Of a stretch of 64,000 bases of DNA, positions 36,925 to 48,319 are shown piece by piece; position 1 is the first letter of the stretch, and each line of letters begins with the position of its first letter. The position numbers were made by a program, and so were the translations under genes. The notes beneath the pieces were generated by a model, which saw only the letters and a list, made by a program, of their open reading frames with translations, was not told the DNA's origin and did no database searches. This DNA is from Panopea generosa (lineage: Eukaryota; Mollusca; Bivalvia; Adapedonta; Hiatellidae), in assembly GCA_029582155.1 (NCBI GenBank), contig CM055897.1:19810857-19874856 (forward strand), written 5' to 3'.

Positions 36925-37534
36925 CAGTCCGCTCTCCGTCATTACCTCCGCTCGCTCTCTGTTATTATCTCCGCCACTAGCTCTCCGTCATTATCTCCGC
37001 TCGCTCTCCGCCATTACCTCTGCTCGCTCTCCGTCATTATCCCCGCTCGCTCTTCGTCATTACCTCCGCTCGCTCTCCTTTATTATCACTGCTTGCTCTC
37101 CGTCATTATCTCCGCTCGCTCCTTGTCATTATCTTCGCTGTCCGTCAATATCTCCGCTTGCTCTCCATCATTAGCTCCCATCTCTATCATTACCTCCGCT
37201 CGTCTCCGTCATTATCACCGCTCGCTCTCCGTCATTATCTCAGCTCGTTCTCCGTCATTATCTTCGCTCTCCGTCAATATCTCCGCTCGCTCTCCGTCGT
37301 TATCTCCGCTCTCCGTCAATATCTCAGCTCGATCTCCGTCATTATCTCCGCTCTCCGTCAGTATATCCATTCTCCGTCAATATCTCCGTTCACTCTTCGT
37401 CATTATCTCTGCTCTCCGTCAGTATCTCCGCTCTCCGTTATTATCTCCGCTCGCTCTCCGTCATTATCTCCGCTCACTCTCCGTCATTATCTCCGCTCTC
37501 CATCATTATCTCCGCTCGCTCTCCGTCATTATCT
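36925..37534. repeat. About 23-bp minisatellite (ctcgctctccgtcattatct)
   Basis: About 27 units of ctccgctcgctctccgtcat followed by tat, with shorter variants lacking ctcg. It is pyrimidine-rich on the plus strand, unlike the surroundings. It is the third array in an 8-kb stretch between the two small Ig genes. Confidence 0.93.
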
Positions 37535-38689
37535 AAAATGTTCTCACGCTGAATTACAGACAAGTCTAAAATTAGCCATTCTTCTGTATTAACATAAATC
37601 TGCTCCATATAAAAAATATAATAAAACTAGTTCCACATCCCCACCCCCTCATCTATTTTTAAATCTAAAAGTTAATACTGTATTGGCAAGGAACATTTGT
37701 GATGGACGATTAGGTTAACAAATATTTTCAGGTTACAAATATTAAATACACATGGCAAATCCAAAATCCCCGTAATAGTTCCATTTCTTTGCTGTAGATG
37801 ATTCGCCAGCACGCGGCGTCGTATGTTAAGTTCATCCGCTAACTGTCGTATTTTATGCAATGACAAAATATAAATTTATTTTCACCTTTTAAGACGTTAC
37901 GTCAGATGTTGGCGTACATTGCAAAAAAATCTCGTACTTGTCAATTTTAAAATATCGTCATGTAACAAAATAGTTAGGTTGTTGTGACCTAATTTAGTAG
38001 TGTCAGCTAGTACGTGTCCATTGTAATGATATAGGCTATATTTAGAACAGATAGCGTGGAATTGTTAAAACGTATCGATAGCACGATAGGAGTAACGTTT
38101 TAAAGATCGTTTTACATTTCCATTCTTTGATTAAAGAATAAATCAATTTGAAGATTGTTTCATCATATTCCATTAAGTATTAAGAAAGTTAGAATAATTA
38201 AACGGGTTTATTTGTCATAAAACTAATTTAAGTTTACATTGGACTAATAGCATAAAATCTGTATCGTACGATATTGGAATGTTTGTTGTTTCATGATTTG
38301 CACGAAATTCACTAAGGTATGTGGACTGTTTTGCTATATAGTCTTACTGTGTTATGGGGAACTGCCCAGTATAGCAAAACATCTTTGGAGTTGACGTGAC
38401 GAGAAGGATTGAGTATGTTACTGTTCCAGTACATAACGGCAGATGAGTATGCGAATTTTATATTATGTTTAAATGTCTGATTAATAGATTTTGTTGATGC
38501 TTATTCTGATATTCACATTGTGAATAGATACAGAAATGGTCGGTAAATTATATTATAAATGAGAAATTAAGTAGAGATATAATTGCTACTTTGAGATTGA
38601 CGGAAGGTCATATATGAGATGTTGTTTAAACTGCCATGAAACTGCAGATAGTAAGAATAGAATGAATTGTTATCATATATGGATAAATC

Positions 38690-39215
38690 TACCATGAAAC
38701 TGTTAGATATTTTATCATTATTGGGCATTTTGAAACAAACAAGATGGCGCCAAAATTGGCCCCAAATTTGCTTGAAATGCAGTATTTAGTTGGAAATTAT
38801 TATTAGGTATAAAATTATTCATACATGAAAGTGTATAGTAATTTTTTTTTTGCTTAAATGAGTCTTTATATAGTGCTTTGATTTTACGTTGGATGATATT
38901 TTATCATCATTGAATATTTTGAAAACTGAAAGATGGCATCCAACATGGTCGCCAATTTGCTCGAAATGCAAAATTGAAATGATAATTACTATTAGGTATA
39001 AAATCATTCACACATGAGAGTGTATAGTAATATTTTGGTTGAAATGAAAGTCTATATACAGTTGTTTGATTTTATGTTGGATAACATTTTGTCATCATTG
39101 AGTATTTTGAAATAAACAAGATGGCATCCAAAATGACCACCAATTTGCTAGCAATGCAATATTTAGATGGAAATTACTATATGGTATGAAACTATTTATG
39201 CTTAAGGATATGCTT
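38690..39215. repeat. Three tandem copies of an about 188-bp unit
   Basis: The landmark agatggc with caaaattggccccaaatttg or a close variant recurs at about 38742, 38931 and 39119. Each copy holds ttttatcatcattgagtatt-like text upstream and aggtataaaattattcatac downstream. A reverse-oriented relative of the same motif is at about 41530-41600. Confidence 0.85.
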
Positions 39216-39387
39216 GATGTGTTTAGTGTTTAGGTGTCGAACATACATACAATTAAAAGCACGTGGCCTTTAATATGACCGCAATTTTTCGAAAGAAGTT
39301 TGATTTGTTTGAATAGCTAGCGTCACCAGGTGTTTTATTTAAACATTTGATCATCTTCATTTATTTTACAGGAGCAAATACTATTTC

Positions 39388-39690
39388 TTTATGAATTGTC
39401 TAAGGAAAGTGCTTTGGTATTAATGCTTGGGGGTCAAAATCTTGTTTCCATGTACATGCCTGTATGTGAGCTCTTTTTTGCATTTCCAACAGAGTTTCAG
39501 AGTATGTTGTTAGTTGTAAAACATTTAAAGTATGCATTGTTTTACAATCAACATAGCCTTTCAATTTTAGTAAATACTCAAGCCTCATATGTTTTAAGAC
39601 TATTCCTTTTCCGATGCCATAATACCTTGCAGCAAAATCGCAACCAGACAGCCCATGGTCATTATATTTATGTCTACATTTCCTTAACAG
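39388..39690 (-). pseudogene. XPG/FEN1-like transposon ORF fragment
   Basis: The minus-strand frame reads HGLSGCDFAARYYGIGKG, then LEYLLKLKGYVD, and further on LLEMQKRAHIQACTWKQDF with DPQALIPKHFP before the stop at about 39400. GCD followed by GIGKG is the XPG-I/helix-hairpin-helix hallmark, and RAHIQA..WKQ resembles a motif I associate with repeat-encoded invertebrate proteins. Upstream parts are broken by stops, so it is a remnant, not a host gene. Confidence 0.55.
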
Positions 39691-39716
39691 ATGTTCCCCT
39701 CAGCACAGATATATAA

Positions 39717-41454
39717 GGGTTTCTTGAAGATAATGATAAAATTAAAGTACAAATACATCAGTATCATTTAAAATTGTTGTTATACCTATGTTTTGTTTAT
39801 GTGCTGCTATGATCACTTATGCAAGGATATTACTGTCTCCTCATGTGTGATTTTAATGTCATCCCTTTTAATAACCTATTATTATTCATCTCAACTGGTA
39901 TGTCGTTTTTCTCCGGTACATGTAACAACAAGTTTACGAGCGTGTATGGCTTTTCCTTTCTGTTAAAACTATTTTCTGAGCTGAAATTGGCATATTACGG
40001 TTCAGTTGGTGTATCCTGCATGCCTGTGTTTTCTCTAATAGAACTTGTGATACTTTTGTGCTGAATTGCGAATATTTGTCAAAAACTAGGTACGCATCTT
40101 AGTTTCTATGTATTAGACCTAAAAAGTTCTCAAAATTATATTTCCAGATACCATCTATTGGTCATTACAGAACAGCAGGCTTGTCTATGAATATGCTTAG
40201 TTGTCTGCTAGTTAATTCGAGTTATGTCACACCAATCCTTCTTTCTGCAATAATGTCGTTGATATCGCGATTCAGAGATCTCCTGTATCAGTAAACAATG
40301 ATGTCGGTACTGAAACTAGTTGATGAACTAGACTTTAGGTTTGTAATATCTATATCACGTGAACTTGTCTGCAATCCTATAACTTTTGTGTATACCAGAA
40401 TCGTATCAAATCATTTAGCATCTTCTGCCTTTATTCTTCTCTTTGAGACGGCATAAAGTATGTCTCACCAGTTTACGAAATTATTTGATGGAACTATCAG
40501 GCCAATATCTTTCATATTTGCTTACTACCATGGGCTACTCAGCATTTACTGTCTGTGAAGCTATTTTACCGCTGACGATATATACATAATATATTATGAT
40601 TATTTAGTCGCGTTGTTCAATACATGTTTATCATCGTGCTTGGATAGGTCTTTGCATCAATCATCATTGGTACTCATACGTGACACAATATCTTCAACTC
40701 TTCTGCAAACATGCAAATTCAATCCCTATATTTCTGGATTCAGAATAATCCCAAGTATTCCCCTCTTATCATGCCTATATCCCATAGACGTAGTTTCAAT
40801 AAGCATATCACTCTTCATAAACTTATGAAAGACTGGGGTTAGCATACTCTCCATGGACATGAGGTAGTAGATTCAATACCGTGAGTAATGTATATGGCTA
40901 GCTGCGAACAATTATGGTATCATAAGCTTAACTGCTTCCAAATGCAAAGGCCAGTCAACTTTTCTCTCAGCTCTGATGTACATAATAATTATAAACACAG
41001 GTTGTATTACATCATCTTTCCATTACTTCGTTGTTCTACTTCTCACAGCTAAAATGTTGAGATCAGTTTCCAACTCTCAATATTAAATGTTCAACATAAA
41101 CAACTCCATGGGTTAAATAATGATCTGGCATTCTCAGAGAACTTCTTTTCATCCAATAAGCTCGTTACCCCACCAAATAATAGCATACTTATTAAGACGA
41201 CAAATGTCTACTGATCATTAACATAAACATTATGTTTACCTTTTTCTATTCCACGTGAAAGTTAATTACTAATTTCAAACTATACATTATGACAAGGTGG
41301 AGTAGTAAAACAAACAGAGATATACCGGACCGACGTGTTACAACAGCTGTATATATGTCTATATTGTTGTAGTGGGAAATCTGGACAATTTCCGACATCA
41401 TTCGCATCTATTGTCAATTGTGTAAGTTTTATATTTTAGATGGTAGTGACATAT
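39717..41454. other. Interior of the decayed transposon
   Basis: No intact frame on either strand. Minus-strand pieces such as IHARKLVVTCTGEKRHTS may be leftovers of the same transposon protein. Otherwise nothing is recognised. Confidence 0.3.
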
Positions 41455-41821
41455 TTACTTAATAAAATGAACTAATTTTTAACATTTTATTTGCACTTTT
41501 AAAACCAAAATGTGCGGAAAACATAATTTTCAATTTATTTGCCGCCATATGGCGGCTAATTTGAATATTTCAAAATACTCAATGATGACAAGATATCGTC
41601 AAGCTTATTTTTCATAAGCAATGCCTAAACTAGCATTATCACAAAAAAAATTGCACTTCCATGCAAGGTTCAGTGCGGTATCTGCCGGACTACGTTAATT
41701 AAAGCCGAACATCGACACGTAAAATAACGTTACATCGTGTTACGTATCGTACGCCAACATCTGACGCAACGTCTTAAACGAAAAATGGTGAAAACAAATA
41801 ATGTTTCACTATAAATAAATA

Positions 41822-41862
41822 ACATGGTTAGTAGCTTAGAATGACAGCTGCATTTTTTTTAA
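41822..41862 (+). repeat. Partial MITE family M end
   Basis: acatggttagtagcttagaa and tgacagctgcattttt match the terminal inverted repeat of the MITE at 55694-56042. Only one end is present. Confidence 0.6.
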
Positions 41863-42364
41863 AGAGTTAATTACGTCCCTTAAATGGATGATAACTGGCA
41901 ATACCACAAAACGCGTCAAGTACATGAATTGTTTTTGTTTCTGTTATTGTTCTTTTTGAATGAGTTATATCACATTAAGTGAAGTTTTGATTAATTGTGT
42001 ATATAACCAATTAGTCACGGTGGAGCATATATATATATATATATGACACAAAGAGAGCCAGTATCGACTATATACCTTTGAAGTATATCTACGGGGTACT
42101 TCCCACAACATATCAATTTATATTGTTATATTTAAAGATAAGAGTTTCAAGTCACTTGAATGTAATAGTTAGATGTTTTATCGAGGCATGCACTTGTCTG
42201 GTCACAAGTAGGCCTATCAAGTTAAGATATACCGTCCCCTCTCAACATTTATCATGTTTCTAATAAATCAGTGTAAATTTACTTGTTCGCTTATCTTTAA
42301 AATCGAAATAGGAAGTACATATCTTAATTTTGAAAACAATATTATTTGTCTTGTATGTGCAAAT

Positions 42365-42422
42365 ATGGTGTTGTCAACTAATCTAAGAGGATTGTGCTAT
42401 TTACTAGTTTTCTCTCTTATAG
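42365..42422 (+). CDS. Paralogue 2 exon 1: signal peptide
   Basis: ATG at 42365 gives MVLSTNLRGLCYLLVFSLI, donor ag|gtatgt, phase 1. The N-terminal pattern mirrors the paralogue's leader. Several upstream in-frame codons exist but only this Met gives a leader-like N-terminus. Confidence 0.82.
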
Positions 42423-45400
42423 GTATGTTCCATTTTTGAGAGGGCGTGTTATTGATTACATCATGAACTATGCTTTATTTTTTGCAAATTTTCGGTATTA
42501 TTGTTTGCCAAGGTAAAGTTTCGTCTGACACGGAAAAAAAATCGGAATCCGTAAGCAGTCATTTTTAACTTCGGTCATATTTTCACAATAAAAACAGTGT
42601 TAAGTGTTAATAGGTGTATTAAAAATATAATTCAATAGTGATTATACATGTATGTTCTTTCTATGAATTAGTAAGAATTCAGTATGTACCCTAATATATT
42701 TTACTATCGTCCGAGTATGTATACATTTATTGACGTTTTAAACGTGTCTAAACTAAGAGTTTTAAGTAAATTAGCTGTATTTTGTATCAAGGCATTTAAG
42801 CAAATACAAAAGCTTTAAATTCAAACAACTAAGTTGTTACTATATGATTTATTATTTACTTCAAAATATATTCATGTATCACTATGTAACATATTTTTGT
42901 TCAATCTCGTATTGTTGGACGCGAGTATTGTATCGTTTGTGTAAATAACGACGAACTGTATATTCAAGTTCTGTTCTGTTCTTCTGTTCTGCTCTGTTCT
43001 GTTCTATTCTGCTCTATTCTATTCTTCTGCTCTGCTCTGCTCTGCTCTGCTCTGCTCTGCTCTGCTCTGCTCTGCTCTGTTCTAATGCGAAATGAAGTTT
43101 ATTTGTTGAACAAACATGTGATGTAAATGAGTATTACATGTGGCCTGCCAAACGTTGCAATATTCAATATTTTTATATTTGTATTCAATCTCCATACATA
43201 TATTGCATACTTTTTCATTTGTTTTATATTTCTCACTTGTATTAAATAATTCATTCTTGATTTATAGTGTTCAGCTTAACCTGTTTTAAGCAGCCAGTCA
43301 AAGGAGTGAGCAAATGTAGCTTTTTAAGATAGGTTGTTGCTTAAAACATGTTAATTTGCTCCGAAAGCATAGAAATGGGAATTAGTAAACGTGGCTGTTT
43401 ATGACAAGTGACTGCTTAATAGAGGTGGCCGCTTACACGGTTTGACTGTATATTGTTTCCTTTGTATTCTAAATTTTTCAACAAATATTAAACTAATGTG
43501 TTGCTTATGGAAAAAAAGATACCGGATATGGAAAAGTAAACGGTTATACCCCTGATTTCAAATTATTGTTATTTTCAATACTGTATATTACTGTTAATAT
43601 ATTATAATACACAACGTTCTAAAAACCAGATATGAATTAACAACCATATAAACCACACATTGCTTCTTTAGGTCCTTTTGGACTTTTTTTTGTTGATTTG
43701 ACTTGTTTGGTCTTTTTGTGCTCAAGTGTTTTTTTAGATCACTCTTCTAATATAACTGGATTTGCACTGTCATGACAGTGATAATGTAGCTAGTTTTACA
43801 CTAGTAAATTTTGCATAACTATTTACTCTTTATGACATGATTCTTCATTGTCCACATCACTTATTTTATTCATTAGATATTTTGTATTTAATAATAATAT
43901 GGATAATGTCTGTTTGTAGACTCTCAATTTACCTCCACGCCTAACAATCCTACAACGGCGTGTACAGGATCTGAGCTGTCATTGGAATGGGTATATTCTG
44001 AGACAGAGCTGGAAAGGGTACTGTGGAAAAAGGGTGCTACTACTGTATTAGTTATTGACAACGCTGGTTCAACAGTACTTACAACAGACACTGTAGAGCA
44101 TGTCAGCAAAGGCAATGTAAAATTAAGCTCCCCTTCAACATCTGATAGTGGAGATTATACAATTGGTGTCATGTATACGATTGTGTCCGGCAGTCCAACA
44201 CTCACCGATACAGTTACGGTAATAGTTTTAGGTAAGTATTAATTACTACAACTATATTTTATATACAGTCAAACCTGTATAAGCAGCCACTTGTCTTAAG
44301 CAGCCACAGTTGTGATTTACCATTAATATGCTTTCAGAGCAAACCAACCAACATTAAGCAACAACCTGTCTTAAAAGGTCACTTTTGCTCTTTCACTTGA
44401 CTGGCTTTTTAAGACAGGTTTGAATGTCATACGATCATACATCTAGAAACATTGATGTAATAGTTTTGTTTCTTTCGGAGAATTACTCTCGTAATAATAT
44501 AAATGGAAATGTTGGTTGAGAGTTTAGGTGACACATTTACGTGACACATGTGACATATTAAATGACTGTGTTTAACTGTGAATTAATTTACTGAACTTTA
44601 CTAAATTAAAAGAGTACATGATTAATAGTATCATTAATGTAGTTTTTGTATTGGATAAGAAATACATAGAGGATCTTACATGAATACTCATTAATTATTG
44701 AATTTATAAAACGAGTGCGCAAACATATTATGCGAGGCTCTGCCAAGCATCATATCAGTTTTGCCGACGAGTAGAATGTTAGATTCTTTTTATCACATAA
44801 CTCAGAAAAATTTACTATTAAATTTTATTCGTCGTGCTTAATAGTTTCCGTTAGTCATCGTATCACGTAACGTCTCAATATAACGTCATTTCACCAAAAC
44901 AAAAAGTAGCCGGAAAGTAGCTCAACATTCAATATACGAGATCCGTGTTATACGGATAACGCCGAACGAGGAATCGGAAATGATATTACACTCGTTTAAT
45001 ATCAATAATACGCCACGTGTTTATTACACTCCTGTACCGTATTTAATGTAATAGCAATATAAAATTGATATCAAGGACAGTGAAAATCAAAGTGCCAAAC
45101 TGATTAACAATATCTAATTTACACAAGCATCGGAGGGTCCTCCGTGGGCGAGTGGTCTAAGGTACCGTGTCAACACCACTTATCTCTTACCGCTAAGGTC
45201 GTAGGTTCGAGTCATGCATGCTCCAACAACTGTACGTGAAAAAGTGTGCCAACGGTTACTTGCGGCAAGACGGTGGTTCTACTCGAATTCGTTATGGGGT
45301 CTTCCTCCACCAAAAAACTGGATTTGCCAAGTGTAACCAGAAATTAGTTGAAAATAACGTTAAACACTATTAAAAAAACAAAGAAAAAACACAAGCATCG

Positions 45401-47974
45401 GTATTTTCGGTGTAAAAAACAATTAACAGATACAATCATACATCCATCAAGTTATGTGAAAAGGATACAGAGCAAAGTGTTTGAAGATTGTGTAAATATG
45501 TTTCATTTGCAAACTACATGTGATGCACCATCTATCACAGATTTGTTACGGTTTTATATATTGTTTTTCAGTGTGCTTGTTAAATATATTATGTTGTCTT
45601 TTATTACAATAGGAATATATAAATTGTAACATTATTTTATTGTGTTTTATCACATACTTGAACGAAATCGTCTCAGCCCAAAGTATAAACAGTCCCCAGT
45701 AAGGGAGACACGTTTTCAGTAAGGTACGATTTGTGTGCAGCCACGCCACTTGATTCCTATGAAATATAATTGTAATATTCCCCAGTCTCTTACCGTAAGC
45801 ATGGGAATTTTGGTATTAGAATAGTATAACATTTGTTTAATACTTTATCGTCTTCACGCTTCAATACAGGAGGCTAAAATGACAGAGTTAGGGTTAGTTT
45901 CATTGTGAATATTGACTGACGAAATACGCACGAAAGGCTCCAATCTCCCAATGAACTAATTTCTCTAAGTGTTCATTAAGAGACGGTAAACAAGTAGCTT
46001 TAATAACACTCTTACACTCTCAAATTAATCATCCCTTCTATGCTATACTTCAAGCGTGTGCGCATGTTTAAGATAGTACCGTTACAGTAAACTCATCAGG
46101 AATTAGACATTATTAAATCAATGTAATTCAGTATAACTAATAAATAATTAATTTCACTTAATATATGTTTAAATGTTACAGAAGGACCGACAGGTTTATC
46201 TTTTACAGTATCCTCTGGAACATATACTTGCACAGCCACATCACTTGGAACTCCAGCTGTGGACCTTATGGTTCGAGTAAGTACTTGCTCAGTAGGATTA
46301 TCTCAAATAGCAAATAGCTTTACAAAAAATACATAAATGGCTCTAAGAAGATGACTTTTTTTATTTTTAACAGACGAATGTATTTAAGGTAGTCTATCCC
46401 AGAATCTGGTATCTCCCGAATCAGGTCTACCTCAAATGAAAAAACAGGCAATTCTATGCCGGTCCCACAATTCATAGCAATTGAACGCTTTCAAAAATGT
46501 GACGTCATTCAAACTTCTATTGTAGCACCTTATCAATTAACGTGCTCAAATGTGGCTTTCCCCGCATTGCTGTTTAACGGACCCAATCTAGAGATCAGGG
46601 TTTATACTACAGACTAGTACAGCTGAGGACTGACCACTTTTTAAAAAGATCTAAGCGGTACCTCTGCAAATTCTTTTAAAAAAATACTGGTCAAAATATC
46701 AGTAATTTGAGCGGTGACATTTTCTGCTAAAACAGAAAAAATGCTGTATATTTTTATTTGGAAAGATATAGTGTTGAACGGTAGATCTTATTTTATATTG
46801 AACATATTAGAACAACAAAATTTAACAGTGAAGCGAGACCGTGTTTATCTTAGATCATTGCGTTTGCTTGTGTATTGGCTGTACCCATTGGATACCACAA
46901 GCTGCTCTTGTTGGGCATGGTATTGACTTGCAATGTAATGGAATTTAAAGTTCACACACAGCTGTGCGTTTTTTCCATATATTTTATCTGTTTTAATACT
47001 TTGCAGGTCAACGACGTTCTACAGACTGTAAGTACATACACATCCACGTCCGGTTCCGATAAGATTGAGTGTTGTTTCAGCGGAGCTGCAGCGACATGTT
47101 CCACGGGAACAACTATTCCGTATTGTATAGTGGCAAAGGGTGAGATCAAGCACATATATCTACGTACATAAACCTACCATATAATAATAACATAACGACA
47201 AATGCGGCAAATTACAACTGATTTAAGGACAACATCATGCTGATTGTAAATTTAGAGTGTCAAGTATTTTTCCTCTTTACCACTAAAACTTTCTTTATAC
47301 TATATCCTTTCTTTACTTTCTACATACACAAACTTATTTCTTATGTTATACATACAGACATTTCACATTTATGTTACACATTGTGACAACACTTAGTTAT
47401 AAAAAGTAAACTTATAAGTTGTATATGTAACAAACATATAATGTGATTATTTTTATATTCTATATTATTCAAAATGTCATATATCATTATTGTGAACGGC
47501 TTTAATATATATTGTTAAAATGTATAAACATAATATGAAAGCACTTTTTAATACAAAAATGTACATCTTAACGTGCTACTGATCCTTATAATTGTGTTAT
47601 GAACAATGTGTTGCTATTTACATGTATGTATATTGAGAAATAAAACATTTAAAAACAAAAACAAAAAGCCTACCATATAATTCAAATGGAATACTTCAAT
47701 TACATCTTAAACGTTTAAACTGTAATACTGGCATGATCAGTAGTAATAGTATGTTCAACCTTTAATTAACTGTTCTGTATAAAGCCTGGCATCGAGGTAA
47801 ATATATTCAATAATTTTATTGAATATTTGTATTCAATCTTCATACATTTCTATTGTATATTGTTACATTTGTATAACATATTTCTCGTTCGTATATAATA
47901 ACTGTTGATTTGTATTGTATAATTTGTTATTATCCCCTCGCGGAAGGCGAAGGGGGATATGGCAATGGTCTCCG

Positions 47975-48006
<32 letters not shown>

Positions 48007-48310
48007 TTCGTCCGTCCGTGCGTCCGTCCGTCTGTCCGTACCAGTTACTTCCGTAATGACAGCGGTTCTACTCAGGTTATTGTTTAAAATATCTTGGGTC
48101 TTCACCAATGAAACTCAATATCATATATAAACTGCAATGTCTTAAAAATGACGTTAAATCCCATTAAAATTAATTTACTATGGTAAATTAATATGTAATA
48201 CTTCGTTAAAACAAAACAGCTACATTCATATATTAAATATTCTCATATTACTACATGTACTTTACATTTCAGCCGTTTCAACTCTAGAGGACGACATATC
48301 ACATATGTAA
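42365..48310 (+). CDS. Small secreted Ig protein (paralogue 2), 5 exons
   Basis: Exons: 42365-42422, 43920-44231, 46182-46276, 47007-47139, 48273-48310, phases 1,1,0,1, product 211 aa. Layout: signal peptide (1-19), Ig-V-like domain (20-123), Cys module (124-199) and a short polar acidic end (AVSTLEDDISHM). Without a hydrophobic C-terminus it is predicted to be secreted, unlike paralogue 1. The three middle exons have exactly the same lengths and phases as those of paralogue 1, 20 kb upstream in the same orientation, so the two arose by duplication. Function unknown; recognition or immune-type roles are inference from the Ig fold. Confidence 0.82.
42960..43083. repeat. (TCTGC/TCTGT)n pentanucleotide repeat
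   Basis: About 23 units of tctgc, tctgt or tattc-like variants, pure tctgc in the right part. Intron 1 of paralogue 2. Confidence 0.95.
43275..43450 (-). mobile_element. MITE family K copy, inverted
   Basis: It holds aacctgttttaagcagccag, ttaagataggttgttgctta and ggccgcttacacggtttgac, reverse complements of parts of 44265-44428. Element ends resemble acagtcaaacctgt and its complement. The two copies flank the Ig exon (43920-44231). Confidence 0.75.
43920..44231 (+). CDS. Paralogue 2 exon 2: Ig-V-like domain
   Basis: 312 nt, phase 1 both sides, acceptor gtttgtag, donor gtaagt. It has PTTACTG (Cys), LSLEWVYSETE, VLWKKG, GNVKLSSPSTSDSGDYTIGV and ends TVTVIVL. It lines up without gaps with the paralogue's exon, with shared EWVY.ET, core Trp and DSG[DE]Y, and again lacks the F-strand Cys. 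Confidence 0.88.
44265..44428 (+). mobile_element. MITE family K copy
   Basis: It runs from acagtcaaacctgtataagc to aagacaggtttgaatgtcat; the ends are inverted repeats (cagtcaaacctgt / acaggtttgaatg). Internal text: cagccacttgtcttaagcag. Intron 2 of paralogue 2. Confidence 0.78.
44660..44965. repeat. Dispersed repeat family E, copy 2
   Basis: Landmarks ggatcttacatgaatactca, ttataaaacgagtgcgcaaa, tatgcgaggctctgccaagc and gtcatcgtatcacgtaacgt match 28990-29345 in the same order. A part also recurs at 50203-50290. Confidence 0.68.
45125..45385 (+). mobile_element. SINE family L, near full length
   Basis: The tRNA-like head is gggtcctccgtgggcgagtg, gtctaaggtaccgtgtcaac, then taaggtcgtaggttcgagtc (B box). 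The body is acttgcggcaagacggtggt, tctactcg and ggtcttcctccaccaaaaaa, and the tail is aaaataacgttaaacactat with A-rich end. It inserted in intron 2 of paralogue 2. Confidence 0.88.
46182..46276 (+). CDS. Paralogue 2 exon 3: first half of Cys module
   Basis: 95 nt, phase 1 in, 0 out, acceptor gttacag, donor gtaagt. It encodes EGPTGLSFTVSSGTYTCTAT and SLGTPAVDLMVR, almost the same as paralogue 1 exon 3. One Cys is kept. Confidence 0.9.
46380..46585 (+). repeat. Intronic segment shared with paralogue 1
   Basis: tagtctatcccagaatctgg through catagcaattgaacgctttc, tgacgtcattcaaacttcta and tgtttaacggacccaatcta parallel 23700-23890 in the matching intron of paralogue 1. Confidence 0.8.
47007..47139 (+). 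CDS. Paralogue 2 exon 4: CC..C..C Cys module
   Basis: 133 nt, phase 0 in, 1 out, acceptor tttgcag, donor gtgaga. It encodes VNDVLQTVSTYTSTSGSDK followed by IECCFSGAAATCSTGTTIPY, C and IVAK. Cys positions agree fully with paralogue 1. Confidence 0.9.
47930..48170 (+). repeat. (GTGC)n/(GTCC)n microsatellite fused to a SINE L tail
   Basis: cccctcgcggaaggcgaagg and ggatatggcaatggtctccg lead to gtgc and then gtcc/gtct tetranucleotides (about 47973-48040). Directly after come acagcggttctactcaggtt and gggtcttcaccaatgaaact, a degraded SINE L tail ending tgacgttaaatcccattaaa. Intron 4 of paralogue 2. Confidence 0.8.
48273..48310 (+). CDS. Paralogue 2 exon 5: C-terminus and stop
   Basis: After acceptor acatttcag the phase-1 frame gives AVSTLEDDISHM and TAA at 48308-48310. 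The end is short and acidic, with no TM or GPI-like segment. Phase agrees with exon 4. Lacking a homologous exon in paralogue 1, it rests on splice and frame evidence alone. Confidence 0.6.
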
Positions 48311-48319
48311 CACGACGGT

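Larger units (their letters stand above)
37885..41800 (-). mobile_element. Decayed DNA transposon, about 3.9 kb
   Basis: Inverted ends: taagacgttacgtcagatgt and tggcgtac at about 37890-37917, and the reverse complement gtacgccaacatctgacgca, acgtctta at about 41750-41778. The minus strand within carries a decayed frame resembling a repeat-associated XPG/FEN1-like nuclease protein (see 39388-39690). The ends and the coding remnant together suggest one old element. Its superfamily cannot be fixed from this sequence. Confidence 0.5.

Noticed and set aside
36910..37592. Ser/Leu-rich plus-strand frames over the pyrimidine-rich array
   Set aside because: Low-complexity readings of the 23-bp minisatellite in overlapping frames.
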